Shown here piece by piece: positions 37,610 to 46,401 of a stretch of 64,000 nucleotides of DNA. Location of the stretch: positions 124,001 to 188,000 of the forward strand of contig NZ_ARXR01000001.1 in NCBI RefSeq assembly GCF_015356855.1, written 5' to 3'. Each line of letters begins with the position of its first letter. The stretch's first letter is position 1. Origin of the DNA: Alloalcanivorax venustensis ISO4. GTDB taxonomy: Bacteria; Pseudomonadota; Gammaproteobacteria; Pseudomonadales; Alcanivoracaceae. The notes below the pieces were generated by a model, which was given only the letters and a program-made list of their open reading frames with translations, searched no databases and had not been told where the DNA came from. Both the position numbers and the translations under genes were made by a program.

Positions 37610-39514
37610 ATGACCACTTCACCTCTTATGGGGCGTCGTCGCTTCGTCCAGGGTCTGGCCCTGGGCACCGGCGCTCTCGGCATCGGCGGACTCGGCATGA
37701 GCCCCGCCAAACTGCTCGCCAGCCAGGGGCAGACCGGCGCCGCCACGCTTAGCGGCAACACCTTTAACCTGGCCATCGGCGGCGCCGATGTGAATATCAC
37801 CGGCACCACGCGCCCGGCCACGCTGATCAACGGCAGCCTGCCGGCACCCACCCTGCGCTGGCGCGAAGGCGACACCGTGACTCTGAACGTCACCAACTAC
37901 CTGCCGGAAACCAGCTCCATCCACTGGCACGGGCTGCTGCTTCCCTTTCAGATGGACGGCGTGCCGGGGTTATCGTTCGACGGCATCGCGCCCGGCGAGA
38001 CCTTCACTTATCGCTTCCCGGTGAAGCAAAACGGTACCTACTGGTATCACAGCCATTCCCGTTTCCAGGAGCAAAGCGGGGTCTACGGCGCCATCGTCAT
38101 CGATCCCGCCGAGGCGGATCCGCAACCGGTGGACCGGGACTACGTGATGGTGCTGTCCGACTGGAGCGACGAAAAACCCGAGCAAATCTACGCCACCCTT
38201 AAAAAGCTCAGTCACTACTACAACTTCAACGAGCGCACGATCTTCGACACGCTGCGCGACTTCCGTGAAAAAGGCGTGATGCAAACGCTCAAGGACCGGC
38301 ACATGTGGAACACCATGCGCATGAGCCAGAGCGACCTCGCCGACGTCACCGGCTATACCTATACCTACCTGCTTAACGGTCGCAGCCCGAACGCCAACTG
38401 GACCGGTCTGTTCAAACCCGGCGAACGAGTGAAGCTGCGCTTCGTCAACGCCAGCGCCATGACGTTCTTCGATATTCGCATCCCCGGCCTGGATATGACC
38501 GTGGTGGCTATGGACGGGCAGCCGGTGAAACCGGTGCGCTTCCATGAATGCCGGCTGGGCGTGGCGGAAACCATCGATGTGATCGTCACCCCCGAGAAAA
38601 AGCAAGCGTTCACCGTGTTCGCGCAAAGCATCGACCGCTCCGGCTTCGCGCGCGGCACCCTCACCCCCGACCCGGCCATGAGCGCGGCCGTGCCGGAGAT
38701 GGACCCGCCGCCGCTGTTGGGGCACACCGAAATGGGTATGGGCGGCATGGCCGGCATGAACCATGGCGACATGGAAGGCATGAACCACGGTGCGATGGAT
38801 CACGGCAAGATGGACCATGGCGCCATGAAGGGCATGCAGCACGACGACATGGGTCACGGTGGTATGAAACATGCCGGGATGCAGCATAAAGGCATGCAGC
38901 ACGACGGCGACCACAAGGTGCCGTTCGCGTTCGTGGCGGATAACCCGGATCTGGCGCCGCGCACCAGCGCCGTCCAGCATCTGGATTCCGAATACGGGCC
39001 GGGCGTGGACATGCGCGCCATGGCGCCGGCGGCGATGCTCGACGATCCCGGCATCGGCCTGCGCGAACGCGACTGGAAGGTCCTCACCTACGCGGACATG
39101 GAGACCGCCGGCGGCCCGCCGGACAGCCTGACGCCGGACCGCGAGATCGTCTTGCACCTGACCGGCAACATGAGCCGTTATATGTGGAGCTTCAACGGCA
39201 TCAAGTTCGCCGACTCCGTACCCCTGGAGCTTTACCACGGCGAGCGGGCGCGCATCACCCTGGTCAACGACACCATGATGACCCACCCGATTCACCTGCA
39301 CGGCCTGTGGAGCGACCTGGAACTGGGCGGCGGGCGACTGCTGCGCAAGCACACCATCACCGTGAAACCCGGCGAGAAACTCAGCTACCTGGTGCGCGCC
39401 GATGCCACCGGACGCTGGGCCTACCACTGTCATCTGCTTTACCACATGGAGGCCGGCATGTTCCGCGAGGTGCGCGTGGTCGACAACGCAACGACGAAGG
39501 AGGCACGGTCATGA
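37610..39514 (+). CDS. copA: CopA/PcoA-type multicopper oxidase
   Basis: It is a periplasmic copper oxidase of 634 residues exported by the Tat system (MGRRRFVQGLALG). The three cupredoxin domains carry the copper ligands: HWHG and WYHSHSRF in domain 1, HPIHLHG and HCHLLYHMEAGM at the C-terminus. A Met/His-rich stretch (about 375-440, many MxHGxM units) binds extra copper, as in PcoA/CopA. The enzyme oxidises Cu(I) to the less toxic Cu(II) and sequesters it. I start at 37610, after CAGGAG, because upstream ATGs lie in the previous gene. copB follows with ATGA overlap. Confidence 0.95.
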   Translation: MTTSPLMGRRRFVQGLALGTGALGIGGLGMSPAKLLASQGQTGAATLSGNTFNLAIGGADVNITGTTRPATLINGSLPAPTLRWREGDTVTLNVTNYLPETSSIHWHGLLLPFQMDGVPGLSFDGIAPGETFTYRFPVKQNGTYWYHSHSRFQEQSGVYGAIVIDPAEADPQPVDRDYVMVLSDWSDEKPEQIYATLKKLSHYYNFNERTIFDTLRDFREKGVMQTLKDRHMWNTMRMSQSDLADVTGYTYTYLLNGRSPNANWTGLFKPGERVKLRFVNASAMTFFDIRIPGLDMTVVAMDGQPVKPVRFHECRLGVAETIDVIVTPEKKQAFTVFAQSIDRSGFARGTLTPDPAMSAAVPEMDPPPLLGHTEMGMGGMAGMNHGDMEGMNHGAMDHGKMDHGAMKGMQHDDMGHGGMKHAGMQHKGMQHDGDHKVPFAFVADNPDLAPRTSAVQHLDSEYGPGVDMRAMAPAAMLDDPGIGLRERDWKVLTYADMETAGGPPDSLTPDREIVLHLTGNMSRYMWSFNGIKFADSVPLELYHGERARITLVNDTMMTHPIHLHGLWSDLELGGGRLLRKHTITVKPGEKLSYLVRADATGRWAYHCHLLYHMEAGMFREVRVVDNATTKEARS

Positions 39515-40227
39515 AACAGACACATCTGATAACCGCCGCTGCTTTGCTAGCACTGTCACCCTTGGTTCAGGCGGTGGACAAGCACGAGCCGGCGTTCAGC
39601 CGTGTGATCGTCGATGAGTTCGAAGCCCGCGACGCCGATGAAGGCACCGTGGCCGCCTGGGAAGCCGCCGCCTGGTACGGCGGCGACCTGAACAAGCTCT
39701 ATCTCAGCACCGAAGGCGAACGCCTGATGGACAACGGCGGCGAAACCGAAGGCTTCGAGACCCGGGTTGCCTGGAACCGAGCCTTCGCACCGTTCTGGGA
39801 CTGGCAGCTCGGCGCCCGCCGGGACTGGCAGCCGGACGATCCGAACCGGGACTGGGCCAGTTTCGGGGTTCAAGGGCTGGCGCCCTATCTGTTCGAAAGC
39901 GAGGCCACCCTGTTCGTCGGTGAGGAAGGACTCACCAACCTGAGGTTGGAGGCGGAATACGAAATTCTGTTTACCCAGAAGCTGATCCTGGTGCCGGCGG
40001 TGGAAGCCAACTTTTACGGCAAGGAAGATGAAGAACTCGGCATCGGCGAAGGTCTCACGGACATCGAAGCCGGTCTGCGACTGCGCTACGAGATCCGCCG
40101 CGAGTTCGCGCCCTATATCGGCGTGAACTGGGAACGGCAGTTCGGTGATACCGCCGCCAAAACCCGTGGCGCTGGAGACGACGTTTCCGAGACCACGCTG
40201 GTGGCCGGTGTTCGCTTCTGGTTCTAG
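39511..40227 (+). CDS. copB: CopB/PcoB-type outer membrane copper protein
   Basis: It is a 238-residue outer membrane barrel of the CopB family. It has a signal peptide (ending LVQA) and the family blocks AAWYGGDLNKLYLSTEGER, RVAWNRAFAPFWDWQLGARRDW and EFAPYIGVNWERQFGDTA. It ends in GVRFWF, the aromatic C-terminus of barrel proteins. The Met-rich N-terminal repeats found in long CopB/PcoB are absent, so it is a short form. AAGGAGG precedes the ATG, which overlaps the copA stop by four bases. Confidence 0.93.
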   Translation: MKQTHLITAAALLALSPLVQAVDKHEPAFSRVIVDEFEARDADEGTVAAWEAAAWYGGDLNKLYLSTEGERLMDNGGETEGFETRVAWNRAFAPFWDWQLGARRDWQPDDPNRDWASFGVQGLAPYLFESEATLFVGEEGLTNLRLEAEYEILFTQKLILVPAVEANFYGKEDEELGIGEGLTDIEAGLRLRYEIRREFAPYIGVNWERQFGDTAAKTRGAGDDVSETTLVAGVRFWF

Positions 40228-40321
40228 CCCTCGGGCGCCGTCGAGCCCCGATTAACGGATGCTCGGCGGCGCACCCTTTCACCACAAGACATTACCGCAA
40301 ATGCACATCCGAGGAGCGTTT

Positions 40322-40888
40322 ATGAAAACATTAAAAGCGTGGTCGGTGCTGGTGGCCCTGTTGCTGTTGGGCGCGGGCGTGTTTGTTGTCAGCGGCGCCT
40401 ACAATTTCGCGGCCGATGAGCCGCACTGGTCGGCCACCGAGGCGTTGATCGGCTATGCCCGCCATCGCTCGGTGGATGCCCGGGCGGAGGACATAACGGT
40501 CCCCGGGGACCTCTCCGACCCCGCTCGCGTGGCTGCGGGCGCGGAACAATACCAAGCCATGTGCGTCGGCTGCCACCTGGCGCCGGGCCAAGGCAGCGGC
40601 GCCATGCGCGACGGGCTCTATCCACAACCACCGGACCTGACCGATCACGGCATCCATGACCCGCGCCGCGCATTCTGGACGATCAAACACGGCATTAAAA
40701 TGAGCGGCATGCCGGCCTGGGGCCCCAGCCACGACGACGAGACACTCTGGGACATCGTGGCGCTATTGCATGTCCTGCCGGACATGTCCGAATCGCAATG
40801 GGCTAACCTGACCGGCGGTGACGGCGAGCACGCGACAACGCCGTCAGGGCACGGGCACAACCACGGAGGCAGCGGGCACGCGCATTAA
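40322..40888 (+). CDS. Membrane-anchored c-type cytochrome
   Basis: It is a 188-residue protein with an N-terminal membrane anchor (about 7-27), one heme c site C81-V-G-C84-H85, and a probable axial Met at M130 in KMSGMPAWG. The end is His/Gly-rich (GHGHNHGGSGHAH), probably copper binding. GAGGAG precedes the ATG at 40322. It follows copB by 94 bases; such cytochromes are often linked to CopAB and may take electrons from the multicopper oxidase reaction. It may have its own translation control, as the gap holds no clear promoter. Confidence 0.88.
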   Translation: MKTLKAWSVLVALLLLGAGVFVVSGAYNFAADEPHWSATEALIGYARHRSVDARAEDITVPGDLSDPARVAAGAEQYQAMCVGCHLAPGQGSGAMRDGLYPQPPDLTDHGIHDPRRAFWTIKHGIKMSGMPAWGPSHDDETLWDIVALLHVLPDMSESQWANLTGGDGEHATTPSGHGHNHGGSGHAH

Positions 40889-40894
40889 CGCCGG

Positions 40895-41533
40895 TCAACC
40901 GTTGTAGCTGTCCGCTTCCAGGGTGCGCAGCTCCGGGTTGTTGTTCACACCCAGGTCCAGGTCGCTGAGCTTGCCGTTGGCGATGGAGTAGATCCAGCCG
41001 TGGATACTCAGCGGCTGCTCGCGGCGCCAAGCTTCCTGGACCACGGTGGTGTTGGCCACGTTGATCACCTGGCGGGCCACGTTCAGCTCGCACATGCGAT
41101 CCAGGCGGGCACCGTCGTCCGGCAGTTCGGCCAGGGCCTTGCGGTTGCGCAGGTAAAGCTCGCGCACCTGGCGCAGCCAGTTGTCGATCAGCCCGTGGGG
41201 TTGATCCTCGGTGGCGGCACGCACGCCGCCGCAGCCGTAATGGCCGACCACCATGATGTGCTCCACCTTGAGCACATCCACGGCGAACTGCAGCACGGAC
41301 AGCAGGTTGAGGTCGGTGTGATTGACCAGGTTGGCCACGTTGCGGTGCACGAACAGTTCGCCGGGCATCAGGCCGACGATCTGGTTGGCGGGCACCCGGG
41401 AATCGGCACAGCCGATCCATAGAAAACGGGGGCTTTGCTGGCCCTCCAGCTGTTTGAAGAAGCCAGGTTGGTTCTGTTCGGTCCGGTGACGCCACTCGTC
41501 ATTGTTGGCAAAAAGTTCTGGAAGGGTCTTCAC
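40895..41533 (-). CDS. can: Beta-class carbonic anhydrase
   Basis: It is a 212-residue beta carbonic anhydrase with Zn ligands C42, H98 and C101 and the CADSR Asp44/Arg46 dyad. It interconverts CO2 and bicarbonate in the cytoplasm. A GTG at 41533 following AGGGAG is the better start; an ATG at 41797 would add 88 residues without family support. It is convergent with the cytochrome gene, only six bases away. The Can/CynT-type sequence YGCGGVRAA suggests the E. coli Can branch. Confidence 0.93.
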   Translation of the reverse strand: MKTLPELFANNDEWRHRTEQNQPGFFKQLEGQQSPRFLWIGCADSRVPANQIVGLMPGELFVHRNVANLVNHTDLNLLSVLQFAVDVLKVEHIMVVGHYGCGGVRAATEDQPHGLIDNWLRQVRELYLRNRKALAELPDDGARLDRMCELNVARQVINVANTTVVQEAWRREQPLSIHGWIYSIANGKLSDLDLGVNNNPELRTLEADSYNG

Positions 41534-41777
41534 GGTTGCGCTCCCTGTATCGGAATCCGCCCATTCAAGGCGCCGTCTATGATGCCGCAACGGCGCCGCC
41601 GTGCAACGGTAAAAGTCTTTCAAAACCTTAGCATTACGGCCCCGGCCGGTCATTTCGCGCCAGTTGCCACGGCCCACGGCCGCCGCCGCGTTGGTCAAGC
41701 CCTCGACGGGGCTGTTACCATTACGGGCATCCGAGACGCCCAGCGTCGGACATTCATCAACCCCAAAAGGGCGCCCA

Positions 41778-42266
41778 ATGCAAATCGCAGAGAACACCGT
41801 AGTGGCTTTCCACTACACCCTGACCAACGAAGCGGGCCAGACCATCGACTCTTCGCGCCAGCGTGAAGAACCGCTGAACTACCTCCACGGCCACGGCAAC
41901 ATCATCCCCGGCCTGGAAAAGGCGCTCGTGGGCAAGCAGGCCGGCGACAAGCTGGAAGTTACCGTGACCCCGGAAGAAGGCTACGGCGAACGCCACGAAG
42001 GCCTGATCCAGCAAGTCCCCACGTCCGCCTTTGAAGGCGCCGGTGGCGAGCTGAAGCCGGGCATGCAGTTCCAGGCGCAGACCGAAGCGGGCCAGCGCAT
42101 CTTCACCATCACCGAGGTGGAAGGCGATCAGGTCACCGTGGACGGCAACCACCCGCTGGCCGGTGAGACCCTCAACTTCGACGTGGAAGTGACCGAAGTA
42201 CGCGAAGCTTCCGACGAAGAGAAAGAGCACGGCCACGTGCACGGGCCCGAAGGCCACGAAGAGTAA
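41778..42266 (+). CDS. slyD: SlyD-type FKBP peptidyl-prolyl isomerase
   Basis: It is a 162-residue SlyD-like protein. The FKBP half (about 1-70) and the inserted IF chaperone flap (about 70-130: VPTSAFEGAGGELKPGMQFQAQTEAGQ) are followed by HPLAGETLNFDVEVTEVREA. The metal-binding tail is short but His-rich (EHGHVHGPEGHEE), which in E. coli SlyD binds Ni/Zn. It speeds proline isomerisation and may aid hydrogenase or metal handling. I use the ATG at 41778, which fits the SlyD start MQIAENTVV. Confidence 0.93.
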   Translation: MQIAENTVVAFHYTLTNEAGQTIDSSRQREEPLNYLHGHGNIIPGLEKALVGKQAGDKLEVTVTPEEGYGERHEGLIQQVPTSAFEGAGGELKPGMQFQAQTEAGQRIFTITEVEGDQVTVDGNHPLAGETLNFDVEVTEVREASDEEKEHGHVHGPEGHEE

Positions 42267-42274
42267 GCCCCCGA

Positions 42275-42290
42275 GGCCCCGCGAGGGGCC
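42275..42290 (+). terminator. Hairpin after slyD
   Basis: GGCCCC GCGA GGGGCC forms a 6-bp stem with a GCGA tetraloop nine bases after the slyD stop. Only TTAT follows, so it is a weak rho-independent site, but it is the only terminator-like element before the next gene. Confidence 0.42.
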
Positions 42291-42293
42291 TTA

Positions 42294-42360
42294 TGGGAGT
42301 GAGCCTGCTTGCGAGAGGACGGCCTGCGCCGGCCTTTTGCTTGCCGGGCAACCTCTCACC
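42294..42360. repeat. REP-like palindromic element
   Basis: GGGAGTGAGCCTGCTTGCGA resembles Pseudomonas-type REP sequences. It is followed by nested inverted repeats: GAGAGG (42313-42318) with CCTCTC (42352-42357), and GGCC pairs around TGCGCC. It fills most of the gap between slyD and the MFS gene. Copy number in the genome would decide. Confidence 0.35.
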
Positions 42361-42467
42361 AAGGTTGCTTGATAGAGCATCCGATCCCCGCTATTTACAA
42401 AAACCATTTCCCGCTATAAAAGCGCTCTGATTAACTGGGCCACTGAATTGACCCATCCGGAGCCCTC

Positions 42468-43637
42468 ATGACCCCCAACCCGAGTTTGTCGCCCGGCCGT
42501 CTGGTGCTGATGGCCGGCTCCGCCACCCTGGTGGGCATCGGCCTGGGGCGTTTCGCCTACGCCGCCTTGCTGCCGGGCGTGATCGCGGCCGGCTGGCTGA
42601 ACGAGGCGGACGCCGGCTATGTCGGCGCCGCCAACCTGCTCGGTTATCTGGTGGGGGCGGTGCTGGCGAGCCGCGTCAGCCGCTGGTTCGGCCCCACCCG
42701 CGTGATCAAGGCGTCGGTGCTGCTGGTTGGGCTGGGTTTCCTGGCCAGCGCCTGGGCGGCGCCGGTGTGGTGGTTCAGCCTGTGGCGTTTCGTGGCCGGG
42801 GTCACCGGCGCCTTTCTGATGGTGATCGCGCCGTCGCTGATCGCCTCCCAGTTGCCGGAATCCATGCGCAAGCGGGGCACCACCTGGATCTTCGCCGGCG
42901 TCGGCCTGGGCGTGCTGTTCTCCGCCACCCTGGTGCCGCTGCTGATCACCCAGGGGCTGGCGCTGGCCTGGGTGGGTCTGGCGGCGGCCTGCGTGGTGCC
43001 CACCCTGCTGGTGTGGCGGGCCTGGCCGGCCATGCCCACCGTGGCGGAGGCCCCGGCCAACGGTAACGGTGCCGGCATTCTGCTGATCATGCTGTACGCC
43101 GCCTACCTGATGGACGCGGTGGGCTTCGTGCCGCATACCGTATTCTGGGTCGATTACCTGGAACGCTACCGGGAATTCGGTACCTGGGCCGCCGCCGGTC
43201 AATGGGCGGTGTTCGCCTTCGGCGCAATCAGCGGCCCGTTCCTGGCCGGCGCCGCCGCCCGGCGCCTGGGCTGGCACTGGACCCTGATCGGCGCGCTCTC
43301 CTGCAAGGGGCTGGCGGTGATGATGCCGATGCTGCTGCCCGGCCTGGCGGTGGTGACGCTGTCCTCGTTCGTGGTCGGCGCCATGATTCCGGCCATGGTG
43401 GCCGGCACCATGGGCCGGGTGGCCGAGCTGGTGCCGGCGCACCGGGCCACCCACGCCTGGGGCCGCGCCACCGCGCTGTTCGCTGTCGGCCAGGCCGGCG
43501 CCGCCTACGCCATGGCCACCCTGTACGCCCACCCCAACGGCGGCCCGCTGATTTTCGAGATCGGCGGCACGGTGCTCTTGTGCGCCGCTCTGGTAGTGTT
43601 CTGTTCCGGGTTTCTGGCCCGCCGGGCTGGAACTTAG
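42468..43637 (+). CDS. MFS transporter, YbfB/YjiJ family
   Basis: It is a 389-residue major facilitator protein with 12 helices, beginning GSATLVGIGLGRFAYAALLPG, the mark of the YbfB/YjiJ family. The loop after helix 2 has SRVSRWFGPTRVIK (motif A-like). Substrate is unknown. It starts at an ATG a few bases after GGAG. It is followed by the glucan gene on the same strand but with a 68-base gap, so a shared transcript is possible. Confidence 0.85.
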   Translation: MTPNPSLSPGRLVLMAGSATLVGIGLGRFAYAALLPGVIAAGWLNEADAGYVGAANLLGYLVGAVLASRVSRWFGPTRVIKASVLLVGLGFLASAWAAPVWWFSLWRFVAGVTGAFLMVIAPSLIASQLPESMRKRGTTWIFAGVGLGVLFSATLVPLLITQGLALAWVGLAAACVVPTLLVWRAWPAMPTVAEAPANGNGAGILLIMLYAAYLMDAVGFVPHTVFWVDYLERYREFGTWAAAGQWAVFAFGAISGPFLAGAAARRLGWHWTLIGALSCKGLAVMMPMLLPGLAVVTLSSFVVGAMIPAMVAGTMGRVAELVPAHRATHAWGRATALFAVGQAGAAYAMATLYAHPNGGPLIFEIGGTVLLCAALVVFCSGFLARRAGT

Positions 43638-43705
43638 CCGCGCTCCGGCGTTCTATTCGCACAGCGGAACGCCGCAACGGCGACGAAAACAGTGGAGAGG
43701 ACGAC

Positions 43706-45322
43706 ATGGATCGACGTTCAGTATTGAAGGCCCTGGGGCTGTTCGGCGGCGCCCTGCTGCCGGCGGCGCCGGCCCTGGCGCGGGTGCTCAGCCAGCCCGC
43801 CGGCGCCCACGGCGAAGGCTCCGGCGAACCGTTCAGCTACGCCTGGCTGAAAGGCATGGCGCGGCATTTCGCCGGGCAGCGCTACCACAGCCACCGCCTG
43901 GACCTCCCGCCGGCCATCGACGACCTGTCCTGGGACCAGTACCAGGGCATTCAGTATCGCGATGATGAGGCGCTGTGGGCGGACGACCGGGACGCCGCCT
44001 TCCGCATGCAGTTCTTCCATCTCGGCCTCAATTTCCACACCCCGGTGAAGATGCACGAAGTGGTGGACGGCCGGGCCCGGCCGATTCCCTACCGCACCGA
44101 CCTGTTCGACTTCAGCCACACCGATCTGGACACCTCGTCGCTGCCCGAGGGGCTGGGTTTCGCCGGCTTCCGGCTGCTGCACCACAGCGACTGGGAACGG
44201 GACATCGCCGCCTTTCTCGGCGCCAGTTATTTCCGCGCCACCAGCGCGTCGCTGCAGTTCGGTCTGTCGGCACGGGGCCTGGCGGTGAACACCGCCATGT
44301 CGGAGCCGGAAGAGTTTCCGGAATTCACCCATTTCTGGTTCGAACGCCCGGCGGACGCCGACCAGGTGATCGTCTACGCCTTCCTCGATTCGCCCAGCGT
44401 CACCGGCGCCTACCGCTTTATCATCGGACGGGTGTCCGGGGACGTGATCATGGACGTGGACGCCGCCCTCTACCCGCGCAAGCCGATCGAGCGGCTGGGG
44501 GTGGCGCCGCTCACCAGCATGTACCAGGTGGGCGAAAACAGCCGCCGGGTGGCCTGGGACTGGCGCCCGGAAATTCATGACTCCGACGGCCTGGCGATAC
44601 ACACCGGCGGCGGCGAGTGGATCTGGCGGCCGCTGGTCAACCCGCCCCAGCTGCGCTTCAACGCCTTCGCCGACCACAATCCGCGCGGCTTCGGGCTGCT
44701 GCAGCGCGACCGAAATTTCGATCACTACCAGGACGACGGCGTGTTCTACGAACGCCGCCCCAGCCTGTGGGTGGAACCCCGGGGCGACTGGGGCAAGGGC
44801 AGCATCCAGCTGGTGGAGATCCCCACCCTGGACGAAACCTTCGACAACATTGTCGCGTTCTGGAACCCGGACAAGCCGGTACAGCCCGGCGAGGAAGCCC
44901 TGTTCGCCTACCGCCTGTCCTGGACCGGCCGCGCGCCGCGGCCGTCACTGGCGCGCTGTGTGGCCACCCGCACCGGCCTCGGCGGCGTGGTCGGGCAGAC
45001 CCGGGAATACTTCAGCTGGCGGTTCGCGGTGGACTTCCTGGGCGGGCCCATCGACGGCCTGGCCGGCGACGTGGAAGTGGTGCCGGTGATCGAGCACTCG
45101 TCCGGCCGCGTGGAGATCACCTCGGCACGGCCGCTGCACGCCATCAACGGCTACCGGGCCATGTTCGACGTGGTGCCGCCGGAAGACGACACCACACCGA
45201 TCAACCTGCGCCTCTATCTCAAGCGCAAGGACAACGGCGAGCCGCTCACCGAAACCTGGATTTATCAGTGGTCGCCACCGCCCATGGACCAGCGCGACCT
45301 GCACAACCCGACGCACCTTTAA
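43706..45322 (+). CDS. OpgD-type periplasmic glucan biosynthesis protein
   Basis: It is a 538-residue MdoG/OpgG-family protein required for osmoregulated periplasmic glucans. It has a Tat-type signal (MDRRSVLKALGLFGGALLPAAPALA), which marks the OpgD paralogue rather than Sec-exported OpgG. The body has family blocks YQGIQYRDDEALW and RFNAFADHNPRGFGLLQRDRNFDHYQDDG and an Ig-like C-terminal domain. GGAGAGG precedes the ATG. No opgH is adjacent, so the synthase must be elsewhere. Confidence 0.92.
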   Translation: MDRRSVLKALGLFGGALLPAAPALARVLSQPAGAHGEGSGEPFSYAWLKGMARHFAGQRYHSHRLDLPPAIDDLSWDQYQGIQYRDDEALWADDRDAAFRMQFFHLGLNFHTPVKMHEVVDGRARPIPYRTDLFDFSHTDLDTSSLPEGLGFAGFRLLHHSDWERDIAAFLGASYFRATSASLQFGLSARGLAVNTAMSEPEEFPEFTHFWFERPADADQVIVYAFLDSPSVTGAYRFIIGRVSGDVIMDVDAALYPRKPIERLGVAPLTSMYQVGENSRRVAWDWRPEIHDSDGLAIHTGGGEWIWRPLVNPPQLRFNAFADHNPRGFGLLQRDRNFDHYQDDGVFYERRPSLWVEPRGDWGKGSIQLVEIPTLDETFDNIVAFWNPDKPVQPGEEALFAYRLSWTGRAPRPSLARCVATRTGLGGVVGQTREYFSWRFAVDFLGGPIDGLAGDVEVVPVIEHSSGRVEITSARPLHAINGYRAMFDVVPPEDDTTPINLRLYLKRKDNGEPLTETWIYQWSPPPMDQRDLHNPTHL

Positions 45323-45331
45323 GCGCGACGT

Positions 45332-46240
45332 CTAGCGGGGCGGCCCCAGGCAGACCGGCAAGGCCTCGCGGACACCCCGTGGCCGCATGCCCAGGGCGGC
45401 GAAGCCGTCCGCCTCCCGGGAGGCCACGTTGTCCTTGGCCATCAGCCAGAGCTGGTCCCGCGTCAGGGGTGGCGACGGCAGCCGCGACAACCCCATCGCC
45501 AGCAGATGCCAGAGCACGAAGGGCACCGCCAGCCGCACCCGGCGGCGCCCCAGATGACGGCACACGGCGGCCACCAGCGCCCGGTACCGGAGCGTCTCGG
45601 CGCCGCCCAGCTCATAGAGCCCCGCCGCCGGCGCGGTGTGGTCCGCCAGCCGTGCCAGCGCCCCGGCCACGTCCTCCACCCAGACCGGCTGCAACCGCGT
45701 CAGGCCACGCCCGAACAACGGAATCACCGGGGCGCGGCTGAGCATCGCCAGGGAGCGAATCAACGCGTCCCCGGCGCCGAACAGCGAGGCGGGCCGCACG
45801 ATTACGGCGTCGGGAAAGGCGTCGAGCACCGCCGCTTCGCCCCGTGCCCGGGCGCGAATGTACGGCGACGGCGAGTTAAGGGTGGCGCCGATACCGGACA
45901 CCTGCAGCAACCGCGCAACGCCGGCGTCACGGGCGGCGGCGGCCAGCCCGGCGGCGGCGCGCACGTGGATCGCCTCGAAAGTCAGGTCGCCGCGCTCCGT
46001 GTACAGGGACACCGCATTGATCACCACGCGGCTGCCGGCCACCGCATCGCGCACCGCGCCCGGGTCCCTGATGTCCGCGGCGCGGCGTTGCAGCCGCTTC
46101 TCCTGGTCCCGGCCGAAGCGGGGGTGTTGCGGGTGCCGGGCCACCAAGCGGACGGTATGGCCCCGGGCGAGCAGCACCCGGGTGACGTCCTGGCCGAGGA
46201 AACCGCTGCCGCCGAACACCGTGATTAGGTCGTCTGTCAT
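45332..46240 (-). CDS. NAD(P)-binding epimerase-like protein (NDUFA9-like)
   Basis: It is a 302-residue atypical extended SDR. The N-terminal GGSGFLGQDV motif binds NAD(P); VNAVSLYTERG and VSGIGATLNSPSPYIRARARGE follow, where the classic YxxxK is replaced by YIRAR. This pattern fits the complex I NDUFA9-like group and related assembly/quinone proteins. A C-terminal amphipathic part (AVPFVLWHLLAMGLSRLP) may touch the membrane. Its stop is ten bases from the OpgD stop (convergent). Function unknown. Confidence 0.82.
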   Translation of the reverse strand: MTDDLITVFGGSGFLGQDVTRVLLARGHTVRLVARHPQHPRFGRDQEKRLQRRAADIRDPGAVRDAVAGSRVVINAVSLYTERGDLTFEAIHVRAAAGLAAAARDAGVARLLQVSGIGATLNSPSPYIRARARGEAAVLDAFPDAVIVRPASLFGAGDALIRSLAMLSRAPVIPLFGRGLTRLQPVWVEDVAGALARLADHTAPAAGLYELGGAETLRYRALVAAVCRHLGRRRVRLAVPFVLWHLLAMGLSRLPSPPLTRDQLWLMAKDNVASREADGFAALGMRPRGVREALPVCLGPPR

Positions 46241-46401
46241 GTCCCCATCCTAGAGAAGCGGCGCCGGCCCCGGCCAGCCCGTATTCAACGCCCCCCTACC
46301 CGGCCGGACAGTGGCGATTGACACCTGCCAACAGCGTCTGGCGCCGCTTACCGGGACGGCAGTACATTGCCGGTAATGCGGTTTTTAAACGGGAAATAAT
46401 T

